DNA of 64,000 bases from Mycolicibacterium duvalii. GTDB taxonomy: Bacteria; Actinomycetota; Actinomycetes; Mycobacteriales; Mycobacteriaceae. Location: assembly GCF_010726645.1 (NCBI RefSeq), contig NZ_AP022563.1:3906001-3970000 (forward strand), given 5' to 3'. The notes beneath the pieces are model-generated. The model searched no databases. It saw only the letters and a program-made list of their open reading frames with translations, and was not told where the DNA came from. Shown in pieces: positions 35,905 through 45,700 of the stretch. Position numbers and translations under genes: made by a program. The first letter of the stretch is position 1; every line of letters begins with the position of its first letter.

Positions 35905-36186
35905 CTAAAGGTATGTCACGCCGAGGACGACGAGCGACAGCAAGACCGGGGATATCGGCAGCGTCCACCAGAACGCGGTCCAGACCCGCCAGTTCGGGTT
36001 GGCGCGACGCTGCCAGGTGGTCCGGCCCGCCCAGCCCGCGGCGGCGCCGAGCAAAAGTGACGCCGCGGCGACCACCAGCACCCAGGTCGACACGTTCGAT
36101 GTCGCGATGGCCGCGGAGATGCCGGCCAGCCACAGGATGTGGCCGACCAGCAGTCCGCCGAGACCGGCGACCCAGACCGCTCTCAA
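35905..36186 (-). CDS. small membrane protein downstream of lpd
   Basis: A 93-residue protein with three hydrophobic segments (VWVAGLGGLLVGHILWLAGI, VLVVAAASLLLGAAAGW, LPISPVLLSLVVLGVTYL) and a basic loop. It resembles Rv0463 in position and size. The start TTG at 36186 directly abuts the lpd TAG stop, which suggests coupled translation. Function is unknown. Confidence 0.65.
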   Translation of the reverse strand: MRAVWVAGLGGLLVGHILWLAGISAAIATSNVSTWVLVVAAASLLLGAAAGWAGRTTWQRRANPNWRVWTAFWWTLPISPVLLSLVVLGVTYL

Positions 36187-37587
36187 CTAGAAGTTGATCA
36201 TGTGGCCGACCAGGCCGTGGAAGCATTCCTGCATCGCCTCCGACAAGGTCGGGTGGGTGTGCACGTTGCGGGCCAGCTCGTGGGCGGTCAGATCCCACTT
36301 CTGCGCCAGCGTCAGCTCGGGCAGCAGCTCGGAGACGTCCGGCCCGATCAGGTGCCCGCCGAGCAGCTCGAGATGCTTCTTGTCGGCCACCAGCTTGACG
36401 AAGCCCGTGGAGTCTCCCAGACCGTGCGCCTTGCCGTTCGCGGTGAACGGGAACTTGGCGACGACGACGTCGTAACCCTCGTCCTTGGCCTGGTCCTCGG
36501 TCAGCCCGAAGCTGGCCACCTGCGGCTGACAGAACGTGGCGCGCGGCAACATCCGGTAGTCGCCCAGCGCCAGGGTCTCGGCACCGGCGATGGTCTCGGC
36601 GGCCACCACGCCCATCGCCTCGGCGACGTGGGCCAGCTGCAGCTTGCCGGTGACGTCGCCGATCGCGTAGATGTGGCTGACGTTGGTGCGCATGTAGTCG
36701 TCGATGCCGATGGCCTTGCGCTCGGTCAGCTCCACGCCGGCCTTGTCCAAGCCGAAGCCCTCGACGTTGGGCGCGAAGCCGATGGCCTGCAGCACCTTGT
36801 CAGCCTTGAGCTCGTCGCTCTTGCCGTCCTTGCTGACCTTCACATAAACGGACCCATCGGCCCCTTCGTCACGGATCGACTCGACCTTGGTGCCGGTCAG
36901 GATCTTCACGCCGAGCTTCTTGTACTGCTTCTCGATCTCCTTGGAGACCTCAGCGTCCTCGTTGGGCAGCGCGCGGGGCAGGAACTCGACGATGGTCACG
37001 TCGACGCCGTAGTTCTTCATCACGTACGCGAACTCCATGCCGATCGCTCCGGCGCCCGCGATGATGATCGAGCCCGGCAGTTCGCGCTCCATGATCTGCT
37101 CTTCGTAGGTGACGACGTTCTCCGACAGCGACGTGTTCGGAACCAGCTTGGTGCTGGCCCCGGTCGCGATGATCGCGTTGTCGAACTCGACGGACTCGGT
37201 CCCACCCTCGTTGAGATCGACCTCGATGCTGTTGGCGCCGGTGAACTTCCCGTAGCCGTTGATCTCGGTGATCTTGTTCTTCTTCATCAGGAAGTGCACG
37301 CCGGCAACGCGGCCGTCGGCGACCTTGCGGCTGCGGTCGAACGCCGCGCCGTAGTCGAACTCGGCCTCGCCGGTGATGCCGAAGGTCTTGGCCTGCTTGG
37401 TGAAGAGGTGGGCCAGTTCCGCGTTGCGCAGCAAGGCCTTCGACGGGATGCACCCGACGTTCAGACACACACCGCCCCAGTACTTGGGTTCGATGATGGC
37501 GGTCTTCAGCCCGAGTTGGGCGGCGCGGATGGCTGCGACGTATCCGCCGGGGCCGGCTCCGAGGACGACGACGTCATAGTGAGTCAC
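36187..37587 (-). CDS. lpdC: dihydrolipoamide dehydrogenase
   Basis: FAD- and NAD-dependent oxidation of dihydrolipoamide in pyruvate and related dehydrogenase complexes, and in M. tuberculosis also in peroxynitrite reductase. The 466-residue protein has the FAD motif LGAGPGGYVAA at residues 9-19, the redox pair GGVCLNVGC (Cys41, Cys46), the NAD motif GAGAIGMEFA and the C-terminal His-Glu in NVHTHPTLSEA. The GTG at 37587 overlaps the stop of the ABC ATPase gene by four bases (GTGA), tying it to the transporter operon. Confidence 0.95.
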   Translation of the reverse strand: MTHYDVVVLGAGPGGYVAAIRAAQLGLKTAIIEPKYWGGVCLNVGCIPSKALLRNAELAHLFTKQAKTFGITGEAEFDYGAAFDRSRKVADGRVAGVHFLMKKNKITEINGYGKFTGANSIEVDLNEGGTESVEFDNAIIATGASTKLVPNTSLSENVVTYEEQIMERELPGSIIIAGAGAIGMEFAYVMKNYGVDVTIVEFLPRALPNEDAEVSKEIEKQYKKLGVKILTGTKVESIRDEGADGSVYVKVSKDGKSDELKADKVLQAIGFAPNVEGFGLDKAGVELTERKAIGIDDYMRTNVSHIYAIGDVTGKLQLAHVAEAMGVVAAETIAGAETLALGDYRMLPRATFCQPQVASFGLTEDQAKDEGYDVVVAKFPFTANGKAHGLGDSTGFVKLVADKKHLELLGGHLIGPDVSELLPELTLAQKWDLTAHELARNVHTHPTLSEAMQECFHGLVGHMINF

Positions 37588-38228
37588 GTCCTCAACCCTA
37601 GTGGTCGCGGCAAGGCCAGCACCTCATCGGCGAGGGTCTCGACCAACCCGGGGTCGTGGCTGACCAGCACGACGGCCGCGCCGGCGGCGGCGAAGTCTCT
37701 CAGCACCGAGACGACGGAGCCGGTGGCGATCGGGTCCAGCATCGCCGTCGGTTCGTCGCACAGCACGAAACGCGCCTGGGCGAGCATCGCCCGGCCCAGG
37801 CAGGCGCGCTGCAATTGGCCGTCGCTGACCTGGCCGGGATATCGGTCCAGCAACTCCGGTTCCAGGCCGACCCGCAACGCGACCTCGTCCAGGGTCTGCC
37901 GGGCCGCCGAGGCCGACGATGCACCGCGGATCGCGGCGGGTTCGGCGATGATCTGCGCCAGCGTCCAGCGCGGGTTGCACACCTGGCGCGGATGCTGGGC
38001 GAGCAGCGCGATCGAGCCGGATGGGGGCACCGGGCCGCCGTCGTAACGGACTTCGCCGGCGTCGGGTGCGCGCAGGCCGGCCAGCACCCGCAACAGCGTG
38101 GTCTTTCCGCTGCCCGACGCCCCCGTCACGCCGGTGACGGCACCGGCCGGGGCGACCAGGTCGACGCCGTCGAGCACCGTCCGGCCGGCCAGGGTGACCG
38201 AGACGCCGGCGGCGCGGATCCCGGTCAC
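37584..38228 (-). CDS. ABC transporter ATP-binding protein (peptide/nickel type)
   Basis: A 214-residue nucleotide-binding subunit. Walker A is GASGSGKTT, the signature is VSDGQLQRACL where LSGGQ is usual, Walker B is FVLCDEPTAMLD and the switch His is in VLVSHDP. The degenerate SDGQ is still often active. With the next gene it makes the ATPase pair of a Dpp/Opp/Nik importer. Overlaps of four bases link it to both neighbours. The truncated length (no C-terminal oligopeptide domain) fits the shorter NikE-type subunits. Confidence 0.85.
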   Translation of the reverse strand: MTGIRAAGVSVTLAGRTVLDGVDLVAPAGAVTGVTGASGSGKTTLLRVLAGLRAPDAGEVRYDGGPVPPSGSIALLAQHPRQVCNPRWTLAQIIAEPAAIRGASSASAARQTLDEVALRVGLEPELLDRYPGQVSDGQLQRACLGRAMLAQARFVLCDEPTAMLDPIATGSVVSVLRDFAAAGAAVVLVSHDPGLVETLADEVLALPRPLGLRT

Positions 38229-38992
38229 ACCGGCACCGTGCCGAGCAGCGCCCGCAGATAGGGGTCGGCGCTGCTCAACGTGTCCTCGAGCGGTTCGTGC
38301 GACAGCACCGTGCCGCGTGCCATCACCGCGACCTCATCGCACACCGCGGCGCGCAGCAGCGACGGCAGATCGTGGGTGATCACCAGCACGGCAGCCCCGT
38401 CGGCGGCCGCCTCGCCGAGCAGCCGCCACACCAGCGCGGCGTTGTCGGGATCCAGCGCCGAGGTCGGTTCGTCGGCGATCAGCAGGGCGGGACGTCCGGC
38501 CAGCGCGGCGGCGATCGCGACGCGCTGCGCCATCCCGCCGGACAGTTCATGCGGGTAGCGCCCCACCACGGAGGCAGGGAGTGCGACGGCGGCGCACAAC
38601 TGCTCGGGCGTGCGATCGGCGCCGAGCCGCGAGCAGATCTCGGCCAACTGGGATCCGACGGTCCGCACCGGGGTGAGCGATGTCGCGGCCGACTGGGGGA
38701 CGACGCCGATGTGCCGGCCCCGCAGCGCCCGCCAGCCCGCTTCGTCGCCGGCGCGCAGTTCGCGGTCGCCGATGCGCACCTGACCCCGGACCCGCGACCC
38801 CGGCGGCATCAGGCCGGAAAGCGCCGCGGCGACAAGCGATTTGCCGCACCCTGATTCGCCGATCAGCGCGGTGACCCGACCGGCGTTGACCTCGAGGTTC
38901 ACCTGGTCGAGGACCGGCACGGCAGCGCAGCGCCGGCCCCGCCGCAAGTCGATGTCGACGGTCAGTCCGGTCAGGGCCGCGGAGAAGGTCAC
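38225..38992 (-). CDS. ABC transporter ATP-binding protein (peptide/nickel type)
   Basis: A 255-residue ATPase with Walker A GESGCGKSLVAA, signature LSGGMAQR, Walker B LLIADEPTSALD and switch His in VLVITHDLPS. The start is GTG at 38992, overlapping the permease stop (GTGA); another GTG is one codon earlier. It lies between the permease and the second ATPase, linked by four-base overlaps. Its partner specificity is inferred from family. Confidence 0.85.
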   Translation of the reverse strand: MTFSAALTGLTVDIDLRRGRRCAAVPVLDQVNLEVNAGRVTALIGESGCGKSLVAAALSGLMPPGSRVRGQVRIGDRELRAGDEAGWRALRGRHIGVVPQSAATSLTPVRTVGSQLAEICSRLGADRTPEQLCAAVALPASVVGRYPHELSGGMAQRVAIAAALAGRPALLIADEPTSALDPDNAALVWRLLGEAAADGAAVLVITHDLPSLLRAAVCDEVAVMARGTVLSHEPLEDTLSSADPYLRALLGTVPV

Positions 38993-39819
38993 CACACTGC
39001 TCCCGTCGGTGGTCGGTTGCGGCTGCGCAGCGTGGCGCCCGCCATCGCGAATGCCAGAGCGGTCGCCACGAGTGCCGCCGCGGGGACTGCGAGGGTCCAC
39101 CACGCGCCGGTGAGGACGTCGCCGCGGGCCTCGCTGAGCAGGGTGCCGAGGCTGGCGCGGTCCGGTGAGAGCCCGACACCGAGGAACGACAGCGTCGACT
39201 CGTGCCACACCGCATGCGGCAGCAGCACCACCATGGCGACCAGCGCCTGGGCCGTCACCGCCGGCAGCAGGTGGTGGCGGGCCACGAACCACCGCGAGGC
39301 GCCGGCCAAGCGCGCGGTCTCGACCCAGCCCGCCTCGGCGACCGCGAGCAGCTCGGCGCGCACCACCCGGGCCACCGCGGGCCAGTGGGTCAGCGCGATC
39401 GAGGCGATGATCGCCAGCGGCGCACCGCGCCACATCGCGGCGATGACGATGCCCACCACCAGATGCGGCAGCGCGTTGACACCATCGACCAGACGCATCA
39501 CCACCGCGTCCGGCCAGCCGCCGACCAGCGCCGCGGCCACCCCGATCACCACCCCCAGCACGGTGGCGGCGATCGCGCAGACCACCGCGATCAGCAGCGA
39601 CATCTGCAGACCCTCGGCGGTGCGGGTCAACAGGTCATATCCCGAATGATCGGTCCCGGCAGGATGTTCGGTGCTCGGCGGTGCCAGCGCAGCCGAGAAG
39701 TCGGCCACCTGCTCGCCGGCGACCCACGGAATCCCCACCGCGGCAACCGCGATGACGCCCAGCACGATCCACGGCCAGGTCAGACCGGACCGGACGCGCT
39801 GCAGGGTGGGGGTACTCAT
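38989..39819 (-). CDS. ABC permease (DppC/NikC-like)
   Basis: A 276-residue permease with about six hydrophobic segments and the binding-protein-dependent transport signature region ETARLAGASRWFVARHHLLPA (EAA loop). It is the second permease. The ATG at 39819 overlaps the previous stop as ATGA; the long open frame upstream is the other permease's antisense-shifted region and is not used. It forms the channel with the DppB-like subunit. Confidence 0.85.
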   Translation of the reverse strand: MSTPTLQRVRSGLTWPWIVLGVIAVAAVGIPWVAGEQVADFSAALAPPSTEHPAGTDHSGYDLLTRTAEGLQMSLLIAVVCAIAATVLGVVIGVAAALVGGWPDAVVMRLVDGVNALPHLVVGIVIAAMWRGAPLAIIASIALTHWPAVARVVRAELLAVAEAGWVETARLAGASRWFVARHHLLPAVTAQALVAMVVLLPHAVWHESTLSFLGVGLSPDRASLGTLLSEARGDVLTGAWWTLAVPAAALVATALAFAMAGATLRSRNRPPTGAVW

Positions 39820-40850
39820 CCGGCCATCCGGATCCGGGGGTCGATGGCCACCGCGGCGGCGTCGGACAGCGCCGAGCCGGCCAGCACCGCGGCCGCAGCC
39901 GCGACCGTCAGCGCGGCCAGCAGCGGAAAGTCCAGTGCGGCAGCGGAATCGACCAACACCGCGGCCATGCCGGGCCAGCCGAAGACGGTCTCGACGATCG
40001 CCGCACCGGCGATCAGCTCCGGCAGCCGGGTGCCCAGCAGCGCGAGCGTCGGGAGCACCGAGACCGGCGCGATGTGGCCGCGCAGCAACGCCCAGCCGTG
40101 CACGCCGCGCGCTCGGGCCCCGCGCACGGCGTCGGAGTCGATGCTCGCCACCACCGCCGCGCGCGTGGTCAACAGCAGCCACGGGATCATCGACACCGTC
40201 AACGCGAGCCACGGCAGAATCCCGTAGCGCAGCACTCCTGCCACGGTGTAGTCGGCCCCCGGCGCCGCGGCTCCCGATGCCGGCAGCCAGCGCAGCCCCA
40301 CGGCGACGACGACCACCAGAGCCAGCGACACCACGAACGGCGGGACCGCCGCGAACGCCACCGACAGTCCCGTCAGCGCCCGGTCGAGCACACCACCGCG
40401 GCGCATGCCGGCCAGACAGCCCAGCACGATCGCCAGCACCGTCGCGGTCAGCAGTGCCGCCCCGGACAGCGCGAGGGTGAAGGGCAGCCGTTCGGCCAGC
40501 ACGGTGCTGACCGGCTGCGACTGGGTCGACGACCAGCCGAGGTCGCCACGGGCCAGTCCACCGAGCCACTGCCACCACGCCGCGTACCAGGACTGGTCGG
40601 TGCCGTAGGCCGCGCGCATGGCGTCGCGCTGCGCCGGTGTGGCGAACTGGTAGTTGCTGCCCAGATACGCGGCCAGCGGGTCGAACGGCGACAGGGAGGC
40701 CACCGCGAAGATCGCCGCCGACAGGGCCACCGTCAGCGGTACGGCGATCGCGGTCCGCACAGCCAGCAGTCGCCCGGCGGCGCGCAGCGGCCGGGCTCCC
40801 CGCCCCGCGGGGGCGTGCTCGATGACCGCGGTCGGCGTCAGCGTGTCCAT
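39816..40850 (-). CDS. ABC permease (DppB/NikB-like)
   Basis: A 344-residue permease with about six to seven membrane segments and the EAA loop GARARGVHGWALLRGHIAP. The ATG at 40850 overlaps the substrate-binding lipoprotein stop by 13 bases. N-terminal residues 1-25 are polar. DppB and NikB proteins usually precede the C-type permease, as here. Confidence 0.85.
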   Translation of the reverse strand: MDTLTPTAVIEHAPAGRGARPLRAAGRLLAVRTAIAVPLTVALSAAIFAVASLSPFDPLAAYLGSNYQFATPAQRDAMRAAYGTDQSWYAAWWQWLGGLARGDLGWSSTQSQPVSTVLAERLPFTLALSGAALLTATVLAIVLGCLAGMRRGGVLDRALTGLSVAFAAVPPFVVSLALVVVVAVGLRWLPASGAAAPGADYTVAGVLRYGILPWLALTVSMIPWLLLTTRAAVVASIDSDAVRGARARGVHGWALLRGHIAPVSVLPTLALLGTRLPELIAGAAIVETVFGWPGMAAVLVDSAAALDFPLLAALTVAAAAAVLAGSALSDAAAVAIDPRIRMAG

Positions 40851-42424
40851 GCCGCCACGTTCCACCACGGCCCCCACGACACCCCGTGCGAATGCGGCTC
40901 CATGATCGGCGGCGTCTGCGTCCAGCCCCGGTCGCGGTAGCTGTAGGTGTGGTCGAGGAACACCAGGAACACGTGCGACGGTTCGCCGGCGTAGCCGGCC
41001 TGGATGTCGCGGTAGAGCTGGTCCTTGCCCGGTCCGGGCGCCGACCGGACCGCGCGCTCGAGCAGTTCGTCCAGCCCGGGGGCGGTGAAGTTCCCGGGGT
41101 TGGAGTACGGCGAGGAGTTCGCGACCCGGGTGTGCAGCGTGTCGTAGACCTGCGAATCGATGCTGTAGGGCGTGGCGCCGCCGCCGAGCAGCACCGCCGA
41201 GTCGCCGAACCGGGTGTCGATCTCGTCCCAGCTGCTGCCGCGCGGCCGCACCTCGATGCCGAGCGGTTTCATCGCCGCGGCGTACGCCACGGCCAGATCG
41301 CGGCGCAGGGTGTCCGACGCGTTGTACAGCAGCTCGAATGATGCTCGTGCGCCGTCCTTTTCGCGGACCTGTCCGGCATCGGCGCGCCAGCCGGCCTCGT
41401 CGAGAACGGCTTTGGCGCGATCGAGGTCGAAAGCGAAGCGGGCATCGGGGTTGTACGCATCGCCGTACGCCTCGGCCACCGGGGTGCTGGCGGGGCGGCC
41501 GTAGCCGCGAAGGACGTCGCCCACGATGGCCTCGCGGTCGACTCCGAGATTCATTGCGAGCCGGGCCGCCGGGTCGGCGGTGAACGGGTTGCCGGCCGGG
41601 AGCGCGACACCGCGCCAGTCGGCGGATTGCACGCCGACGGTCTGCACCTCGTCGCTGCGGACCGAGTCGATCAGCCGCGGCGGCAGGGTGGTGCCGTCGA
41701 CGGCGCCGGAGACCATGCTCTGGGCTCGGGCGTTGTCGTCGGGAGTGTAGGTATAAACCAGTCGGTTCACCTGGGCGGGCTCACCCCAGTAGTCGTCGCG
41801 CGCCACCATGACGGCCTGATCGGGTCGCAGGCTTTCCAATCGGTACGGGCCGGTGCCCACCGGCGCGGTGTTGACCGCCCAGTCGGCCGCGGGCGCGTCC
41901 TCCACCCGCTCGGAGGGGAGGATCCCGATCAGCAGGTAGGGCCGCGGGTCGGCCGCGGTGGTCAACTCCACCGTGACGGCCTCTGGACCATCGGCGGTCA
42001 GCGACACGATCGGCGACACCGATGTGGAGATCTCCGAGGCGACCCGCGGATCAGCGACGGCGGCGTAGGTGGCGACCACGTCGGCCGAATCGAACGAGCT
42101 CCCGTCGGAGAACACCACGCCGGTGCGCAGCGGGATACGCCAGCGGTTCGGGCCGGCCGGCTCGGGTTCCCGGGCGGCCAGCGCCGGAGTCAGGTCGGGG
42201 ACGACGCTGTCGGTGGTCGCGCTGGGGCGGTAGAGACCGTCGTAGATCGGTGAGACCCCGGACTCGGAGTACCCGTTCACGGGGTTGTAGCCGCCGAGCT
42301 CATAGCTCTCGGCGAGCACGATCTGGTCAGACTCCGGATCGCCGGCGGGCGTGGCACAGCCCGCCAGCAGCGCGAGGCTCGCCATCAGCATCAGCACCGT
42401 GCCGCGCGGTCCCCGCAAATTCAT
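40838..42424 (-). CDS. ABC substrate-binding lipoprotein (SBP family 5)
   Basis: A 528-residue periplasmic-type binding lipoprotein of SBP family 5 (DppA/OppA/NikA). The signal runs LRGPRGTVLMLMASLALLAGC and is a lipobox LAGC; the domain has ELGGYNPVNGYSESGVSPIYDGLYRP, GTGPYRLESL and NLGVDREAIVG. The ATG at 42424 puts the basic n-region directly before the hydrophobic core; a longer in-frame ATG lies at 42442. The ligand (peptide, nickel complex or other) is not readable. It heads the operon. Confidence 0.85.
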   Translation of the reverse strand: MNLRGPRGTVLMLMASLALLAGCATPAGDPESDQIVLAESYELGGYNPVNGYSESGVSPIYDGLYRPSATTDSVVPDLTPALAAREPEPAGPNRWRIPLRTGVVFSDGSSFDSADVVATYAAVADPRVASEISTSVSPIVSLTADGPEAVTVELTTAADPRPYLLIGILPSERVEDAPAADWAVNTAPVGTGPYRLESLRPDQAVMVARDDYWGEPAQVNRLVYTYTPDDNARAQSMVSGAVDGTTLPPRLIDSVRSDEVQTVGVQSADWRGVALPAGNPFTADPAARLAMNLGVDREAIVGDVLRGYGRPASTPVAEAYGDAYNPDARFAFDLDRAKAVLDEAGWRADAGQVREKDGARASFELLYNASDTLRRDLAVAYAAAMKPLGIEVRPRGSSWDEIDTRFGDSAVLLGGGATPYSIDSQVYDTLHTRVANSSPYSNPGNFTAPGLDELLERAVRSAPGPGKDQLYRDIQAGYAGEPSHVFLVFLDHTYSYRDRGWTQTPPIMEPHSHGVSWGPWWNVAAWTR

Positions 42425-42511
42425 CTGTCTATCTGAACACATGATGACAAGAGTGTCGACAGAGACCCCCGGCCGCTATCGCGACTGTGAGTAACGAAAT
42501 TCACTGAAATA

Positions 42512-42542
42512 TTGACGGGACCGTAATAGTCGATGCTAACCT
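42512..42542 (+). promoter_or_regulatory. candidate sigma-A promoter for the PGRS-like gene
   Basis: TTGACG at 42512-42517 and TAACCT at 42537-42542, 19 bases apart. It would give a leader of about 150 bases. The 277-base gap before the PGRS gene otherwise holds no gene that I can support. Confidence 0.4.
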
Positions 42543-42701
42543 CCCCGTGGATCGGCCGTTTGTGCCACGTAGAGCTGTTATTTAGCCTTTCGGTGCAATT
42601 GCTACGCCGATCTCCCGCAGCGTTGCTGTCGTCGACGGATCATGTCGATTTCGGTCGCGCGTTCCGTACACGGTCGCGGGGGCGACCGGGGAGGCTCAGA
42701 T

Positions 42702-45700
42702 ATGTCGACGCAGCGCAAGACCGGAAAACATCGGGCGGTCAGGACCAGCGGTCACTCACCTCTGGGCACCGGGATGGCCGGTGCCGCTCTGGTCGGGATC
42801 GGCGTCTTGGTCGCTTCCCCGCCCGGCGACCCGGCCCCGGTCACCGCGAACATCGCGCTGATGTCCACCGAGTCGGAATGCCGGCCCGGTGCCGTCGACT
42901 GCTTCATCGGCGGGTCATCCACACCGACGCCGAACCCGCTGCTGACTGCGGGCGTCCCGCTGCGGCCGATGATCGGCGACGGTGGCTGGCTGATCGGCAA
43001 CGGTCTCAACGCCGCCATCGACTGCACCGGCGATGCCTGCAACGGCGGCAACGGCGGCCTCCTCTGGGGCAACGGCGGCAACGGCGCCAACGGTGGCAAC
43101 GGCGGAAACGGCGGGCTCTTCTACTCCGACGGCGGCAACGGCGGGGATGCCGCAGGCCCCGGACTCGACGGCGGCAACGGCGGCAACGGCGGGCTGTTCT
43201 TCGGACGCGGCGGAGACGGCGGTGACGGCGGCTACGGCGCTGACGGTGCAGCCGGCACCGACGGTCACGTCGACGGCGGAGCCGGTTTCGCCGGCGGCAA
43301 CGGCGGCAACGGTGGCAACGGCGGACGCCTGTTCGGCGTCGCAGGCAACGGCGGCGCCGGCGGTGTGGGCGGTGACGGCGGGATCGGGAGTCGGGGCGCC
43401 GACGGTCTGGCCGCGACCACCGCGGGCGGTGCCGGTGGAGACGGTTCACGGGGCGGCCACGGCGGCGCCGGGGGTGCCGGTGGGAGTGGTGGCGCCGGTG
43501 GAGTGGGCGGATTCTTCGGCCGACACGGGGTCGGCGGCGTGGGAGGTGACGGCGGTAACGGCGGAACCCCGGGTGACGGCGGTAACGGCGCTGCGGGCGC
43601 TGATGGCGCGACAGGCGGGGCCGGCGGCGCGGGCGGCTCCGGCGGTGACACGGGCGCCCGCGGTACCGGTGGCGCCGGTGGGCTCAGCGGCGGAGGTGTG
43701 CACGCTGCCGACGGGGCAGACGGCGGCGCCGGACCGGAGACCGGGCTGTTCGGCAACGGCGGCGACGGCGGCGCCGGCGGCCATGCGACCGCCGCGGGCG
43801 GAAACGGCGGAGCCGGTGGTGCCGGTGGGGCCGGCGGGCTGATCGGCAACGGCGGTGACGGCGGCGCCGGCGGTAGCGGCGCGGCGGGTGACAACGGGGC
43901 CAACCCCGATCCCGGAGATCCGGCGGCCGACGGCAGCGTCGGTGACAGCGTGGTGTCGGAGACCGGCAATGCCACCGCCGGTGACGGCGGCAGCGGCGGT
44001 AACGGCGGAGCCGGGCAGACCGGCGGCGCCGGCGGCAATGGCGGCCGCGCGGACGCGTATGACGACGCGGCCGGCGGCAACGGCGGGGACGGCGGCAAGG
44101 GCGGCGACGGAGCGGCCGGCCAGGCCGGTGGGGCCGGCGGCGCGGGTGGCGCCGGTGGGCTCGGCGGAGCCATCCGGGGCAGCGGCGGTGACGGCGGCGC
44201 CGGCGGTAGCGGTGCCAGCGGAGGTGACGGCGCTGGCGGCGGTGACGGCGGTGCGGGCGGGACCGGCGGCCAGGCCGTCAGCAGCTTGCAGGATCCCACG
44301 ACGCCTCAGGGTGTTCCGTCCACGCGCGGCGACGCGACTGCCGGGGCCGGCGGCGATGGCGGGGCAGGCGGAAACGGCGGCGCCGGAGGCGCAGGCGGTG
44401 CCGGCGGTGCGGGCGGCGCCGCAGGATCGGCCCAGGCCGCCGGCTACTCCGACGGTGCGCACGGGGCCGGTGGGTCCGGTGGAACCGGAGGCGACAGCGG
44501 AGCCGGGGGCGACGGGGGTGTCGGCGGCGCCGGCGGAATCGGTGGCGCAAACCTCGTCAACGGCACCGGCAGTGCGGGCGCCGGCGGTGCCGGAGGCAAC
44601 GGCGGTGCCGGCGGAAACGCCGGGTTGGTCGGCGCCGGCGGCGTCGGCGGCGACAACGGCGACGGCACCCGCGGCGCGGACGGCGCCGACGGCCAGCTCC
44701 CCGGCATCCCCAGCGGTCACGGCGGCGCCGGCGGCAGCGGCGGCAATTCGACCGGCAACTACACCGATCCCGTCGTCGGCGGTAAGCCCGGCGGCACCGG
44801 TGGCAACGGCGGCGACGCCGGAAACCTCGGCGACGGCGGTGACGGAGGCAACGGCGGCAGAGGCGGCTACGGCGGCGTCGGCACCAAGGGCGCCGGAGCC
44901 ACCGAGCTGGGTGCCAACGGAGGCGACGGCACCGATGGCGGCGACGGTGGAGCCGGCGGTAACGGCGGCTCCGGTGGCAACGGCGGGGTGATCTCGGGCG
45001 CGGCCGGCGACGGTGGACGCGGTGGTAACGGCGGCTGGGGAGGTGACGGGGGCACCGCGCTCGGCAGCGGTGGCGCCGGCACGTTCGACGTCAACGACGG
45101 GCGCGGCGGGGACGGCGGCAGCGGCGGGGACGGCGGAGATGGCGGAAACGGCGGCAACGGCGGCGCCGCGGGCACGGCCACCAACGGGGCCGCAGGCACC
45201 GACGGTGTCGGCGGAAACGGCGGCAACGGCGGCACCCAGGGCGGTGCGGGCGGGGGTGGTGCCGGTGCTGCCGGCACGGCCGCGCACCCCGACGGCGGCG
45301 ATGGCGGCAATGCCGGCCTGGTCGGCAGTGTCGGTACCGGTGGCCAGGGCGGCAGCGGGTCGGTCGACGGTACCGACGGCCCCGATGGACCGCCGCGAAC
45401 CTTGAACAACGGCGGTGGCGGTGCCGGTGGCAGCGGCTACACCGCGACCACCCCGGGCGGCAATGGCGGCAACGGCGGCAACGGTGGCACCGGGGGCACG
45501 CTCAACAGCAACGGTGGTCGCGGCGGGAACGGCGGCAACGGCGCCGCGGGCACGCCGGGCACGGCCGGGTCCGGCGCCGGAGCCTCGGGCACCGACTCAC
45601 CGGTGGGCGGCGGCAGCGGCGGTCACGGCGGCAACGGTGGCGACGTGCTTGGTGGCGGCGGCACGGCCGGGGTCGGCGGCAACGGCGGCAACGGCGGTGC

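Noticed and set aside
43265..45287. Long minus-strand proline- and alanine-rich open frames opposite the PGRS gene
   Set aside because: Mirror of GGX repeats; codon composition follows from the repeats and no start or ribosome site supports them.
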